From an uncultured Myxococcales bacterium (lineage in GTDB: Bacteria > Myxococcota_A > Polyangia > Palsa-1104 > JAEUJZ01): a DNA stretch of 44,924 nt. Made by a program: the position numbers and the translations under genes. Positions 18,234 to 25,142 of the stretch are shown here, piece by piece. The first letter of the stretch is position 1. Every line of letters starts with the position of its first letter. The notes beneath the pieces are model-generated. The model was given only the letters and a program-made list of their open reading frames with translations, was not told where the DNA came from and made no database searches. The DNA lies in assembly GCA_937868485.1 (NCBI GenBank), contig CALMML010000099.1:1-44924 (forward strand). Direction: 5' to 3'.

Positions 18234-18884
18234 TTAGTTCTTGTTGCTTGCTCGTCGAGGAAGTGGAATGACTCGGCCCGGTTCACTCTGTTTGTTTGCT
18301 GATTCGTCCTTGATGATACCCGAGCGAATCGCATGATCGCGCAGGGCACTTTGTAGCAGACGACGGCCTCGATGTAACCGGCTCATCACCGTGCCGACCG
18401 GGCAGTCCATGATGTCGGCGATCTCTCGATACGAAAACTCTTCCACGTCGCTGAGCAGCACAGCCAGGCGAAACTCTTCCGGCAGGCTCGTCAGCGCTTG
18501 CGCAATGGCGTCGGACATCAGCTGAAAGTGCAGCTTGTCTTCGACATCGTGGGCTTGGTGGAACTGGCTCGACGACAAAATCCCTGATTCACCGCTTTGC
18601 ACCATCCCGGTCGCGACCTCTGTTTCGAGGACGCGCCGACGGTACTTGTTGATGAACGTGTTGGTCAGGATCTTATAGAGCCACGCCTTGCAGCGCGTGC
18701 CTTGCTGATACTGATCAAACGATCGGTACGCTTGCAGCACCGCATCTTGGACCAGATCTTCCGCATCGCGAGGATCGTGGGTCAGGCGCAGCGCCGTCGA
18801 GTACAGCGCATCCAGATGAATGAGCGCTTCCTCTTCAAAGCGTGCGCGCTGGGTCTGCCCCTGCTTCTTCTGGCGATCGAACAT
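18234..18884 (-). CDS. ECF (group 4) RNA polymerase sigma factor
   Basis: This 216-residue protein has the two ECF domains. Region 2 covers about 22-85, with [17 protein letters not shown] and the -10-reading [15 protein letters not shown] segment. Region 4 covers about 130-185, with [19 protein letters not shown] and the helix-turn-helix [15 protein letters not shown] basic tail follows. It directs RNA polymerase to a stress regulon when released by the anti-sigma factor encoded next. Its own promoter region (18885 onward, read on the minus strand) has TTGAAA followed by TGGAAT 17 bp later, a loose housekeeping match. A TACGTT hexamer also lies eight bases before the ATG. Confidence 0.95.
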   Translation of the reverse strand: MFDRQKKQGQTQRARFEEEALIHLDALYSTALRLTHDPRDAEDLVQDAVLQAYRSFDQYQQGTRCKAWLYKILTNTFINKYRRRVLETEVATGMVQSGESGILSSSQFHQAHDVEDKLHFQLMSDAIAQALTSLPEEFRLAVLLSDVEEFSYREIADIMDCPVGTVMSRLHRGRRLLQSALRDHAIRSGIIKDESANKQSEPGRVIPLPRRASNKN

Positions 18885-19323
18885 ACCTGGGTAACGTAGG
18901 CCCGCCGTTTTCTATTCCAAGGGCGCGCGCCTGCTTTTTCAAAAATATTTCTCTCGTCGCTGATTCATTGATGGATCTTCTAACAGCGACGGGAAATGTT
19001 GCGCTCGTGATCGCGCGCGGAACCGCTTTTACACCCCAAGAGGCGATTTTTCCGTCGGGCGTTTGGCAGGTCCGCTTGCCGGTCCGCGCTCGCTGCATCG
19101 CGACTGGAAAATAGGCTGATATTTGGTCCGACCAATATTGCGCCTGATGGGGTTTTTGGTGGGATTTTTGGCCCGTTTTGGGCGCTTTCCGCTGGTCTTT
19201 GACCCCTTGAATGAGCAGTGCTCATCTTTTGATGAAGTTGTTGCTCAGTCAACAAAGTGCTTGCTTGCGAAAGCAACTAGATATTTGCTTGCGCAACAAA
19301 ATCAACATGTGGAACACGCCGTG
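18885..19323. promoter_or_regulatory. 439-bp intergenic region with several operator-like inverted repeats
   Basis: This gap separates the sigma gene (minus) from marR (plus). It holds the palindrome TTGGTC-C-GACCAA (19123-19135), which fits the TGGTCnGACCA pattern of FadR-type GntR operators. ATGAGCA-G-TGCTCAT (19211-19225) is a perfect 15-bp palindrome. TTGTTG-n6-CAACAA spans 19238-19255, TTGCTT-n4-AAGCAA spans 19261-19276, and TTGCGCAA lies at 19289-19296. TTGCTTGCG occurs twice, 24 bp apart (19261 and 19285). The downstream 110 bp is AT-richer than its surroundings. It is likely the regulatory region of marR, probably including autoregulation. Confidence 0.55.
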
Positions 19324-19746
19324 ATGGACTCATCAAGCTGGCGAAAGCTCTCTACTTCCGTCGGAGCTGTGAACCTGAATCTAGAGACTGCGCTGCGCGA
19401 GCAGTGTGATCTGCTGCTGAGCGAATACGAGCTACTGGAAGTGCTGCTGGAGAGCAAAGAGCGGTCCCTTCGGATGGGCGAGCTGCGTGAGCGGCTGCTG
19501 ATTACCCAGAGCGGACTGACGCGCGTGGTGGATCGTTTGGTGCAGAAACAGCTGGTCAAGCGAGCCGCTGTCACCGTCGATAAGAGAGGTCAATCGGTGG
19601 CACTGACGCCGCGTGGCTTGGCGCTATACCTGCGCGCCAAAGATGTCTGTGAACAGACGCTCAAGACAGAGCTTGGTGATCGCTTGTCGAGCAACGAGCT
19701 GCGCACACTTCAGCAGGCCATTACACCGCTGCTTCGATCACCGTGA
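19324..19746 (+). CDS. MarR family transcriptional regulator
   Basis: I start at ATG 19324, giving 140 residues, the normal MarR length. The frame stays open upstream to 19123, but that stretch has no MarR similarity and contains the inverted repeats. The winged helix is clear. A scaffold helix spans 32-45, and the recognition region GELRERLLITQSGLTRVVDRL spans about 52-72. The wing VTVDKRGQSVALTPRG covers 83-98. C-terminal helices would form the dimer interface. MarR proteins usually repress their own and adjacent genes and release DNA on binding small phenolic or lipophilic ligands. The only immediate neighbours are convergent or divergent, so the target genes are not obvious. Confidence 0.9.
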   Translation: MDSSSWRKLSTSVGAVNLNLETALREQCDLLLSEYELLEVLLESKERSLRMGELRERLLITQSGLTRVVDRLVQKQLVKRAAVTVDKRGQSVALTPRGLALYLRAKDVCEQTLKTELGDRLSSNELRTLQQAITPLLRSP

Positions 19747-19767
19747 GCGACGGAACATCGTGAGCTG

Positions 19768-20259
19768 TTAGCTGGGGAACGGAACGCTGATGCAGCTTGC
19801 GGAGCAGTTGGGATCGTTTGAGCTTGTGCGGGTATAGCGAGCAAACGGAATCCTGGATCGGAGGGGGGAGATGGCGGCTCCTTCGATGGCTAGCTCGTAG
19901 CGATCCCCGTCGGTGAGAAGCTCTGGCTGGCCGATGACATGCACGCGAAAGGCGCCGCTTTGGGCATCCAGCGTGATGGCCACCGTGAGCGGACCGATGA
20001 TGTGGCCGCTGTAGCTGCCGGAGCCGCTTGCAGAGAGCTGGCTCTTGGCGCAGACCTCATTGCGACAGACGGTGACGGTGATGTTTTGGGGGTCGATTGT
20101 GGCCAGCGGAAGCACCGCATCGTAGACGGCTCCACTGAGACAGCCGCTCGGAATGCAGGTGACACCGACGGGACTTCCAGAGGGAGAGAGGGCTCCTGCG
20201 CTGCCACAGCCGAAGAGCAGTGTCGCTAGCAGACAGGCCGTGGCGGAAGCCGTCGTCAC
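19768..20259 (-). CDS. small putative lipoprotein, third gene of the FHA operon
   Basis: The frame is open far upstream into the FHA gene, but the real start is probably GTG 20259. That GTG overlaps the TGA of the upstream small gene (GTGA) and begins a lipoprotein signal ending in LLFGC with Cys18. The mature protein of about 145 residues is rich in Ser, Gly and Thr and has six or so Cys. The C-terminal part reads as beta strands, for example ITVTVCRN and AFRVHVIGQPELL. I recognise no family. The genomic link with the RHH-FHA protein and the 55-residue membrane protein suggests a shared envelope task, which is inference. It ends 21 bp from the convergent marR stop. Confidence 0.7.
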   Translation of the reverse strand: MTTASATACLLATLLFGCGSAGALSPSGSPVGVTCIPSGCLSGAVYDAVLPLATIDPQNITVTVCRNEVCAKSQLSASGSGSYSGHIIGPLTVAITLDAQSGAFRVHVIGQPELLTDGDRYELAIEGAAISPLRSRIPFARYTRTSSNDPNCSASCISVPFPS

Positions 20260-20423
20260 GGACGCGCCATCGATCGCGACAGCCGATGCAGCACATAGCC
20301 GATGATCATCGTCAGGGAACCAGCCATCGGGAAGGTGTGAATCACACCGAAGCGTCGCAGCAGAATCATGGCACCGCCGACGACAAGAAGAAGGATTCCG
20401 AACACAGAGAGCGTGGATCGCAT
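20256..20423 (-). CDS. 55-residue membrane protein (short ORF)
   Basis: Reading the minus strand from ATG 20423 gives a 55-codon frame closed by TGA at 20256-20258. It is short and easily missed. The protein has two hydrophobic helices, about residues 5-22 (LSVFGILLLVVGGAMILL) and 32-45, separated by an RRFGV turn. It ends in a basic segment HRLSRSMARP. This resembles DUF2905-type small membrane proteins, but I cannot confirm the family. The ATG lies five bases after the FHA stop, and the TGA overlaps the lipoprotein GTG, so the three genes look translationally coupled. Confidence 0.75.
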   Translation of the reverse strand: MRSTLSVFGILLLVVGGAMILLRRFGVIHTFPMAGSLTMIIGYVLHRLSRSMARP

Positions 20424-20428
20424 GGCTG

Positions 20429-21184
20429 TCACGGCTGATAGGTAAAGCGTAGCTCGAAGTCGCAGATGAAGAAGGTGTCGCCTTCATCGATGCGCTTGTT
20501 GTCGATGCGCATGCCTTTGAACTCGATGCCGTTGGTCGACCCGAGATCTTTGATGTAGTAGACACCATTGCGACGCAGAACCACGGCGTGCTGACGTGAG
20601 ATGTTGCCGTCTTTGATGGCCAGATCGGCGGTCTTGCTGCCTCGTCCCACGACGAACTGATCTTTGTCGATGAGGATGCGCTGGCCTTGAAACAGAAGGT
20701 ACAGCGGTGGGGCAGGGCTTTCGTTGGCGGGGCCTCCCCAGCCGGACGTTCCCGTCGGTGGAGTCGGTGGTCCAGCGGTCGGCGGCGGGGCGGGCAGCGC
20801 GTTGGCTCGCGGCATCGTTCCGATCGAAGGTCGCTGCTGCGGCGGCGGATATCCCATGCTGGTGCTCGGCGTCGGACGCTCTGCCGGTCCCGATGGAACG
20901 GGCGTTGACGCAGGAGGACGCTCGAATCGCTCGCTGCGCTGTCCCGACGGAGTTCCCGTGCTGCCGCCCATGCCTGGCCCGCCTGGACCCGCGGTGGTGA
21001 TCTGACTGCCTGACGTGCTACCCGACGGAACTTGATAGTTCTTCGAGCGGGCGTAGATGCGCATGGCTTCGTTGACGAGATAATCGACCGAGCAGTCGAA
21101 GTCGGCGGCCATTGCCTCGAACGTCTCCCACAGGGCGTCTCGGCAGTAGAAGTGGCGCATCGTCTTCTTGCTTTGGTTGTCCAT
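20429..21184 (-). CDS. ribbon-helix-helix plus FHA domain fusion protein
   Basis: The C-terminal 90 residues form an FHA phosphothreonine-binding domain: GRGSKTADLAI (about 180), NISRQHAVV (194) and LGSTNG (214) carry the conserved Arg, Ser, His and Asn. Residues 8-47 read as a ribbon-helix-helix DNA-binding unit: a short strand RHFYC, a helix around ALWETFEAMA, a turn DCSVDYL, and a helix NEAMRIYARS. A roughly 110-residue Pro/Gly/Ser linker joins the two. A DNA-binding dimer controlled by a phosphorylated partner is a reasonable inference. A Ser/Thr kinase gene lies 16 kb away. I start at ATG 21184; a GTG directly before it (21187) is possible. It leads the operon with the small membrane protein and the lipoprotein. 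Confidence 0.85.
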   Translation of the reverse strand: MDNQSKKTMRHFYCRDALWETFEAMAADFDCSVDYLVNEAMRIYARSKNYQVPSGSTSGSQITTAGPGGPGMGGSTGTPSGQRSERFERPPASTPVPSGPAERPTPSTSMGYPPPQQRPSIGTMPRANALPAPPPTAGPPTPPTGTSGWGGPANESPAPPLYLLFQGQRILIDKDQFVVGRGSKTADLAIKDGNISRQHAVVLRRNGVYYIKDLGSTNGIEFKGMRIDNKRIDEGDTFFICDFELRFTYQP

Positions 21185-21218
21185 CACCGATTCCCTCGAC
21201 GTCGCACCTTCCAGCGAT

Positions 21219-21245
21219 CGCCTGTACCAAGAGGGACTACAGGCG
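21219..21245 (-). promoter_or_regulatory. leader hairpin before the FHA operon
   Basis: CGCCTGTA (21219-21226) and TACAGGCG (21238-21245) form a perfect 8-bp stem with an 11-nt loop. It lies about 35 bases upstream of the FHA start on the minus strand. No U-run follows, so it is more likely a leader structure or dyad operator than a terminator. Confidence 0.4.
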
Positions 21246-21457
21246 AGCTAGTGAGGCGACATAATGGCCGGTAGCCTAACCGCGCAGATCACAAAGGTCA
21301 AGGCTACGCCCCGAGAGCGAGGCGTCAGCGCGAAGGCTGCTGGGCGCACCACCCGCGCGACGAAGCTGGGTCGAAACGGCAGGGATTTCGCGCACCTCGG
21401 TGCAGAATGAATCGCGGGCTTGGGCTCGTCTGTCTCCGTCGGGATTTCCTAAGCAAA
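21246..21457. other. gap between the divergent FHA and barrel genes
   Basis: This is most of the 330-bp region between the FHA gene (minus) and the outer-membrane barrel gene (plus). I see no gene in it. ACGCC (21306-21310) and GGCGT (21321-21325) form a short 5-bp dyad with no clear role. The readable promoter for the barrel gene lies directly downstream. Confidence 0.4.
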
Positions 21458-21486
21458 TTGGCACTTTACGGGCTTCTTGTGATAAC
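21458..21486 (+). promoter_or_regulatory. promoter of the barrel-accB operon, sigma-70 or sigma-54
   Basis: TTGGCA (21458-21463), a 17-bp spacer and GATAAC (21481-21486), with a TG one base before it, form a good extended sigma-70 promoter. The same DNA also reads TGGCAC-n5-GGGCT (21459-21474). This keeps the -24 element perfectly, and the -12 GC at the correct distance, of a sigma-54 promoter. AGGAG at 21502-21506 then precedes ATG 21515. Confidence 0.55.
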
Positions 21487-21514
21487 TAGCGGCGTCATTT
21501 TAGGAGCCCTCAGG

Positions 21515-23125
21515 ATGGACCACGCTACTTCGCCAAGACGGACGCTTACCTCGATGGGCTGGCAACGCAGGCCAGCCTGGCACGATCGGGCCAAGACCTG
21601 GGCCTTCCTGCTGCCGATGAGCGTGCTGGCGTCCGCTGCTCCTGCGCTGGGCAGTGACTTCGTTGATACGCGTCTGAACGTCACGCTGACCAACGAAAAC
21701 GTGCTGGCCGCGCCGGGAGAGACGAATCCGCCGGTTCCTGGCTGGCGCTTCGATCGTCCGAACCAGCTCGGCGTGCTGTTCTTCGACAACTACGACACGC
21801 GCTTTACCGGCTATGAGAGCTTGACGCACATCGTGCTCTACAAGGCGATTCAGCGTCAGCGCTGGGAAGGTGAAGCGGCGTACGTGCTGCGGCTCCTTCA
21901 GTTTTCCGATGTGAACCTATCGTCCATCGACGACGGTAGCTACATCAAGGTCAACTATTACTTTGATCCGACGAGAACGCGACGGACGAACATCTCGCTG
22001 ACGGCGTTTCCGCTCAACTCGGACCGGATGCGGCTCGGCTATTCGTGGCGTCTGTCGTGGGGTGGCTCGCCGATCTTCTTCAAGGCAAATCCCGACGTTC
22101 CGACGAACCTGAACCCGCCGCCGACGCCGCCGGTTCCGGGCTTGCGCGTGCAGATTGCCGACGACAGGTGGTATGCGTACTTTGGCGCGAAGACCTCGGT
22201 GCTGCGCTACGAGCAGGATCAGGAACTTCACTCGGTGTACGGACTGCTCGGCGGTGCGGGTGTCGATCTGGTTCCGGGGCACCTGCGACTGGAAGCAAAC
22301 GGCGGATTCTTTGACAGAGGCACGATTCCTCGAGTGCTGACGCAGCGACTGCCGGTTCAGACGTACGGTGTGTCGGTGCAGCTGTCGGCGTGGGATCGAC
22401 TTTCACCGTCGCTGTCGGCGGATACGGCGCTGTATCGCAACGATCCGAACAGCGCGGCACGCTATCTGACAAAGCCGTTTTATACGCCGGGCGTGTCGTG
22501 GCTGCTGATGAGCGAGTTCACCGCCGAGGCGACGACGCTGGAAAACCCGGATCAAGCTGAGTCGAGCCGTGCGCAGTGGGGCCTGGCGGGCGACGTGAAC
22601 TTCCGTCTGCAATATGGCAACTTCCGCTATCGTCTCGACGCGATGTATCGATCGCTTCAGTACCTGCTCGTCAATCAGCCGAGCTTGGTGCCGTTCCAAG
22701 ACTTTCCGACGGGCGCTGGCGTCGAGATTCGACCCGAGCTGTTCGCTGCGACGGGCGTTGATTACTTCATCGAAAAGTCGGGCACGACGGTGGGCCTGAC
22801 GCTCGGTGTCGATCGTCCCGCGAGCTATAAGCCACCGACGGGCGCGGTCAATCCGATCGACTCGTCAGCGGCGATTCTGGTGGTGCGCAACCAAGGCGAT
22901 GTCGTGATTCTGCCGCCGGGACAAGACACGCTTCCCGCGATTGCGACGAAGCTGGCGGCGCGACAGGACTTTTTGGAAATGTTCGCGCTCATCGCGGAGG
23001 CCTATTACCAGTACGACCCGAACGGAACGATTCTTCGGACCGATCCGGCGACGCAGCTCAAGCAGCGGGTGTTTGAAAATCCGAATCGCCTGGGCTTTAA
23101 CTTCACACTTCAGGCACGCTTCTGA
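21515..23125 (+). CDS. outer-membrane beta-barrel protein of unknown function
   Basis: I start at ATG 21515, with AGGAG nine bases upstream. That gives 536 residues. A basic N-terminal region is followed by a signal peptide (about 32-51, cleaved after APALGS). The mature protein alternates short amphipathic strands throughout and ends in FNFTLQARF. The C-terminal aromatic Phe is the signal read by the BAM machinery for barrel insertion. Pro-rich loops such as LNPPPTPPVPG would be extracellular turns. I recognise no specific family, though an alginate-export-like or porin-like barrel is possible. accB follows after 33 nt on the same strand. Confidence 0.8.
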   Translation: MDHATSPRRTLTSMGWQRRPAWHDRAKTWAFLLPMSVLASAAPALGSDFVDTRLNVTLTNENVLAAPGETNPPVPGWRFDRPNQLGVLFFDNYDTRFTGYESLTHIVLYKAIQRQRWEGEAAYVLRLLQFSDVNLSSIDDGSYIKVNYYFDPTRTRRTNISLTAFPLNSDRMRLGYSWRLSWGGSPIFFKANPDVPTNLNPPPTPPVPGLRVQIADDRWYAYFGAKTSVLRYEQDQELHSVYGLLGGAGVDLVPGHLRLEANGGFFDRGTIPRVLTQRLPVQTYGVSVQLSAWDRLSPSLSADTALYRNDPNSAARYLTKPFYTPGVSWLLMSEFTAEATTLENPDQAESSRAQWGLAGDVNFRLQYGNFRYRLDAMYRSLQYLLVNQPSLVPFQDFPTGAGVEIRPELFAATGVDYFIEKSGTTVGLTLGVDRPASYKPPTGAVNPIDSSAAILVVRNQGDVVILPPGQDTLPAIATKLAARQDFLEMFALIAEAYYQYDPNGTILRTDPATQLKQRVFENPNRLGFNFTLQARF

Positions 23126-23158
23126 TCGCTCAGAACGCAGCCCCAAAGAGAAAACCGC

Positions 23159-23695
23159 ATGACGACCAAGAGGACGTCCGATTCATCCACCGCCGACACG
23201 CACAGCGAGTCGGTTCGTTCCGAAGGCACGCTGACGCTGGAGACGATTCGCTCGCTCGCGCAGGTTATGAAGGACTTCGAGCTGTCCGAGCTGGAGCTGA
23301 CGCAGCCTTCGGGTGAGCGCTTGCGCCTGTCGGGACGACGCACCGAGGTTGTGGCTGCTGCGCCTGTGGTTCATGCCGCGCCCGTCGCTGCTCCGAGCCC
23401 TGCTGCCGCTGCTGCGCCGCCCGTGTCTGGCAAAGCTCCCGTCGCAGACAAGAGCGTGACGGTGATCACTGCGCCGCTCGTCGGAACCTTCTATCGATCC
23501 GCCAGCCCGGAATCGCCCGCGTTTGTCGAAGTCGGCCAGCGCGTCAAGAAGGGCCAGACGCTGTGCATCATCGAAGCGATGAAGCTGATGAATGAGCTGG
23601 AGTCCGAGGTCGACGGTGTTGTCACTGCGATCCTCGGCGAAAACGGTCGTCCCGTCGAGTTTGGCGAGGCGCTCTTCCACGTCAAGACGGGATAA
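23159..23695 (+). CDS. accB: biotin carboxyl carrier protein of acetyl-CoA carboxylase
   Basis: This 178-residue protein has the AccB layout. The N-terminal helix (27-42, ETIRSLAQVMKDF) is followed by an Ala/Pro linker (65-95). The biotinyl domain (100-178) contains the biotinylated Lys142 in EAMKLMNE. Biotin on this lysine carries carboxylate between the AccC and AccA/D active sites, the first step of fatty acid synthesis. A 20-residue Ser/Thr-rich N-terminal extension is longer than usual. In most bacteria accC follows accB. Here the next gene, 5 nt downstream, encodes a secreted anchored protein, and the previous gene encodes an outer-membrane barrel, so accC must be elsewhere. Confidence 0.94.
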   Translation: MTTKRTSDSSTADTHSESVRSEGTLTLETIRSLAQVMKDFELSELELTQPSGERLRLSGRRTEVVAAAPVVHAAPVAAPSPAAAAAPPVSGKAPVADKSVTVITAPLVGTFYRSASPESPAFVEVGQRVKKGQTLCIIEAMKLMNELESEVDGVVTAILGENGRPVEFGEALFHVKTG

Positions 23696-23700
23696 CGCAC

Positions 23701-24747
23701 ATGCGCTGGCGATCGCTCGGACCTTATGTCGCTTTCCTCGTCGGGATCGTCGGGGAAGGTCGCTCGCTGGCGCAGCCGAAGATCTGTGGCAACCAAGCTG
23801 CGCTTGGGAACTGGAACCTCGCAGAGTGTCCACAGCTTCGCGACGACGGTCTGGGCGCCGATGAGTCCGCGGGCGATGGCATCTATTCCGTCGAGCTAAC
23901 CCTGACGGCAGCGTCGCTGCTTGAATACAAAGTGCTTCCGCTGGGAACGTGGGCGGTGGCGCTCGGGCAGCAAGGAACCTGCGACGGAAGCGGCAGTCCG
24001 ACGGGAAATGACACCGCCAACGTGCGAGTGACAAGGCCCGATGTCAGCCGCGCCGCGCGCTTTTATCTCGATACGCGGACGCTTTCGGACCCAAGCTACG
24101 CGACGGCACCGGGCAATCGATCGTTTGGCGATACATTGATGGTGCGATCTCCGGCGGATGCGTGTCCACGCTGGTTTGTCGTCGGAGACTTCCAAAACCT
24201 GGTGGGCGTAAACGGAACAGCCGTCGAGCTATCGGTGCTTCGTCCCGGTGTCTTGGTCGGTCGTCACACCGCCAGCAAGTCGCTTCCGTCGGGCTGGAAG
24301 TGGAAGGTGATGGAGCAGGCTGCGTCCGCCGCGCGCGAGCTGGGTCCAAGTGGCTACGCTGCGGCTCCCTGTTCGACGCCCAGCGCCGCGATGTCATCTT
24401 CTGTTTCCGTCGGTGACACGATCTACTTTGTGGTCGATACGCGAACCGGACGACTGCAAGCGCTTGTTTCGAGTGCGCCGCTGGATGGATTTTCTCCCGA
24501 TGGAACGGTGCTGTGTCCGTCGGCTGCTCCGGTTGATATGGCGGGCTCGGCGCTGGATCTGGCGGGATCTTCTGCGGACTTGGCGACGGATGGCTCCACT
24601 TCGGCTGACGCTGGACCGGCTCGACCGCTGCCCGGCATTCACTGCGACTGTCAGATGGGTCGCTCGCCGCGCGAGGGTCGCTTTCCGTCGCTGATGATGC
24701 TTCTGCTGCTGACGATTCCATTCCTTCGTCGTCGTCGGGCTCGGTAG
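23701..24747 (+). CDS. secreted protein with MYXO-CTERM-like C-terminal anchor
   Basis: The 348-residue protein has a signal peptide (about 1-24). Its first domain contains DDGLGADESAGDGIYSVEL (about 47-65). That acidic G-D-G-I-[YF] motif is common in choice-of-anchor domains of myxobacterial surface proteins. The middle is beta-rich. A linker of repeated Ser/Ala/Asp and DLA units (about 280-300) leads to the C-terminal tail: a Cys pair CDC, a hydrophobic run MMLLLLTIPFL, and the Arg cluster RRRRAR. This resembles the MYXO-CTERM sorting signal, though with CDC where a single Cys is more usual. The protein is therefore probably exported and anchored at the cell surface. The gene begins 5 nt after accB and is followed by a hairpin terminator. 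Confidence 0.82.
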   Translation: MRWRSLGPYVAFLVGIVGEGRSLAQPKICGNQAALGNWNLAECPQLRDDGLGADESAGDGIYSVELTLTAASLLEYKVLPLGTWAVALGQQGTCDGSGSPTGNDTANVRVTRPDVSRAARFYLDTRTLSDPSYATAPGNRSFGDTLMVRSPADACPRWFVVGDFQNLVGVNGTAVELSVLRPGVLVGRHTASKSLPSGWKWKVMEQAASAARELGPSGYAAAPCSTPSAAMSSSVSVGDTIYFVVDTRTGRLQALVSSAPLDGFSPDGTVLCPSAAPVDMAGSALDLAGSSADLATDGSTSADAGPARPLPGIHCDCQMGRSPREGRFPSLMMLLLLTIPFLRRRRAR

Positions 24748-24755
24748 CATCGCGC

Positions 24756-24780
24756 GAGCGGCTTTCGACGCCGCTCTTTC
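24756..24780 (+). terminator. intrinsic terminator-like hairpin closing the barrel-accB operon
   Basis: GAGCGGC (24756-24762), loop TTTCGAC, and GCCGCTC (24770-24776) form a perfect 7-bp GC-rich stem, followed by TTTC. It begins 8 bases after the stop codon. The T-run is short, so strength is uncertain. Confidence 0.6.
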
Positions 24781-25142
24781 GCCTTCGCATTCCCCACATC
24801 ACAATCGGTCGTCCGACCCGCTGCGCACCTGTGTGGAGCGGTCATCCTGTGTCGGTGTCTGTCCGGCACTGTCCGTCACGGTCTGACGCTGTCCTTCTCA
24901 TCTTGTAATCTAAAGTACAGTTTAGAACGTCGAATCAGCGACGAGACGGACGCGTCTTCTGCGCGTTTGGCTTGGCTGAAGCAGACGAGAAATCGCAGAG
25001 CGCTTCCTTCGGCGCGCTAACTCGCGGTGTGGACTATCGAAACTGGCTTTTATATTTGAAAATTTAGTGTGTATTGGTTTACAAAAATTACACTGTCCTA
25101 AGATGGACCCAACCTATCGCGTGCGCCCGAAGGAGGCTCTTT
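24781..25142. promoter_or_regulatory. 362-bp intergenic region upstream of the DUF11 surface protein
   Basis: I see no gene here. CTGTCC recurs with helical spacing at 24859, 24869 and 24889. A degenerate copy (CGGTCT) lies at 24879, so this is a run of about four 10-bp units. CTAAA-n6-TTTAG (around 24910) is a short dyad. A strongly AT-rich tract runs from about 25047 to 25090 and contains a GTGTA/TACAC dyad. It probably holds the promoter. AAGGAGG (25130-25136) is a consensus ribosome site six bases before ATG 25143. Confidence 0.5.

Noticed and set aside
18921-18930. GGCGCGCGCC palindrome
   Set aside because: It is a short GC-only palindrome expected by chance in this composition, with no supporting context.
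19123-19323. 67-residue N-terminal extension of the MarR protein
   Set aside because: It lacks MarR similarity and overlaps the inverted repeats; ATG 19324 gives the family length.
25040-25062. Possible sigma-54 promoter before the DUF11 gene (TGGC...TTGA)
   Set aside because: The -12 GC is missing and the spacing is off by one.
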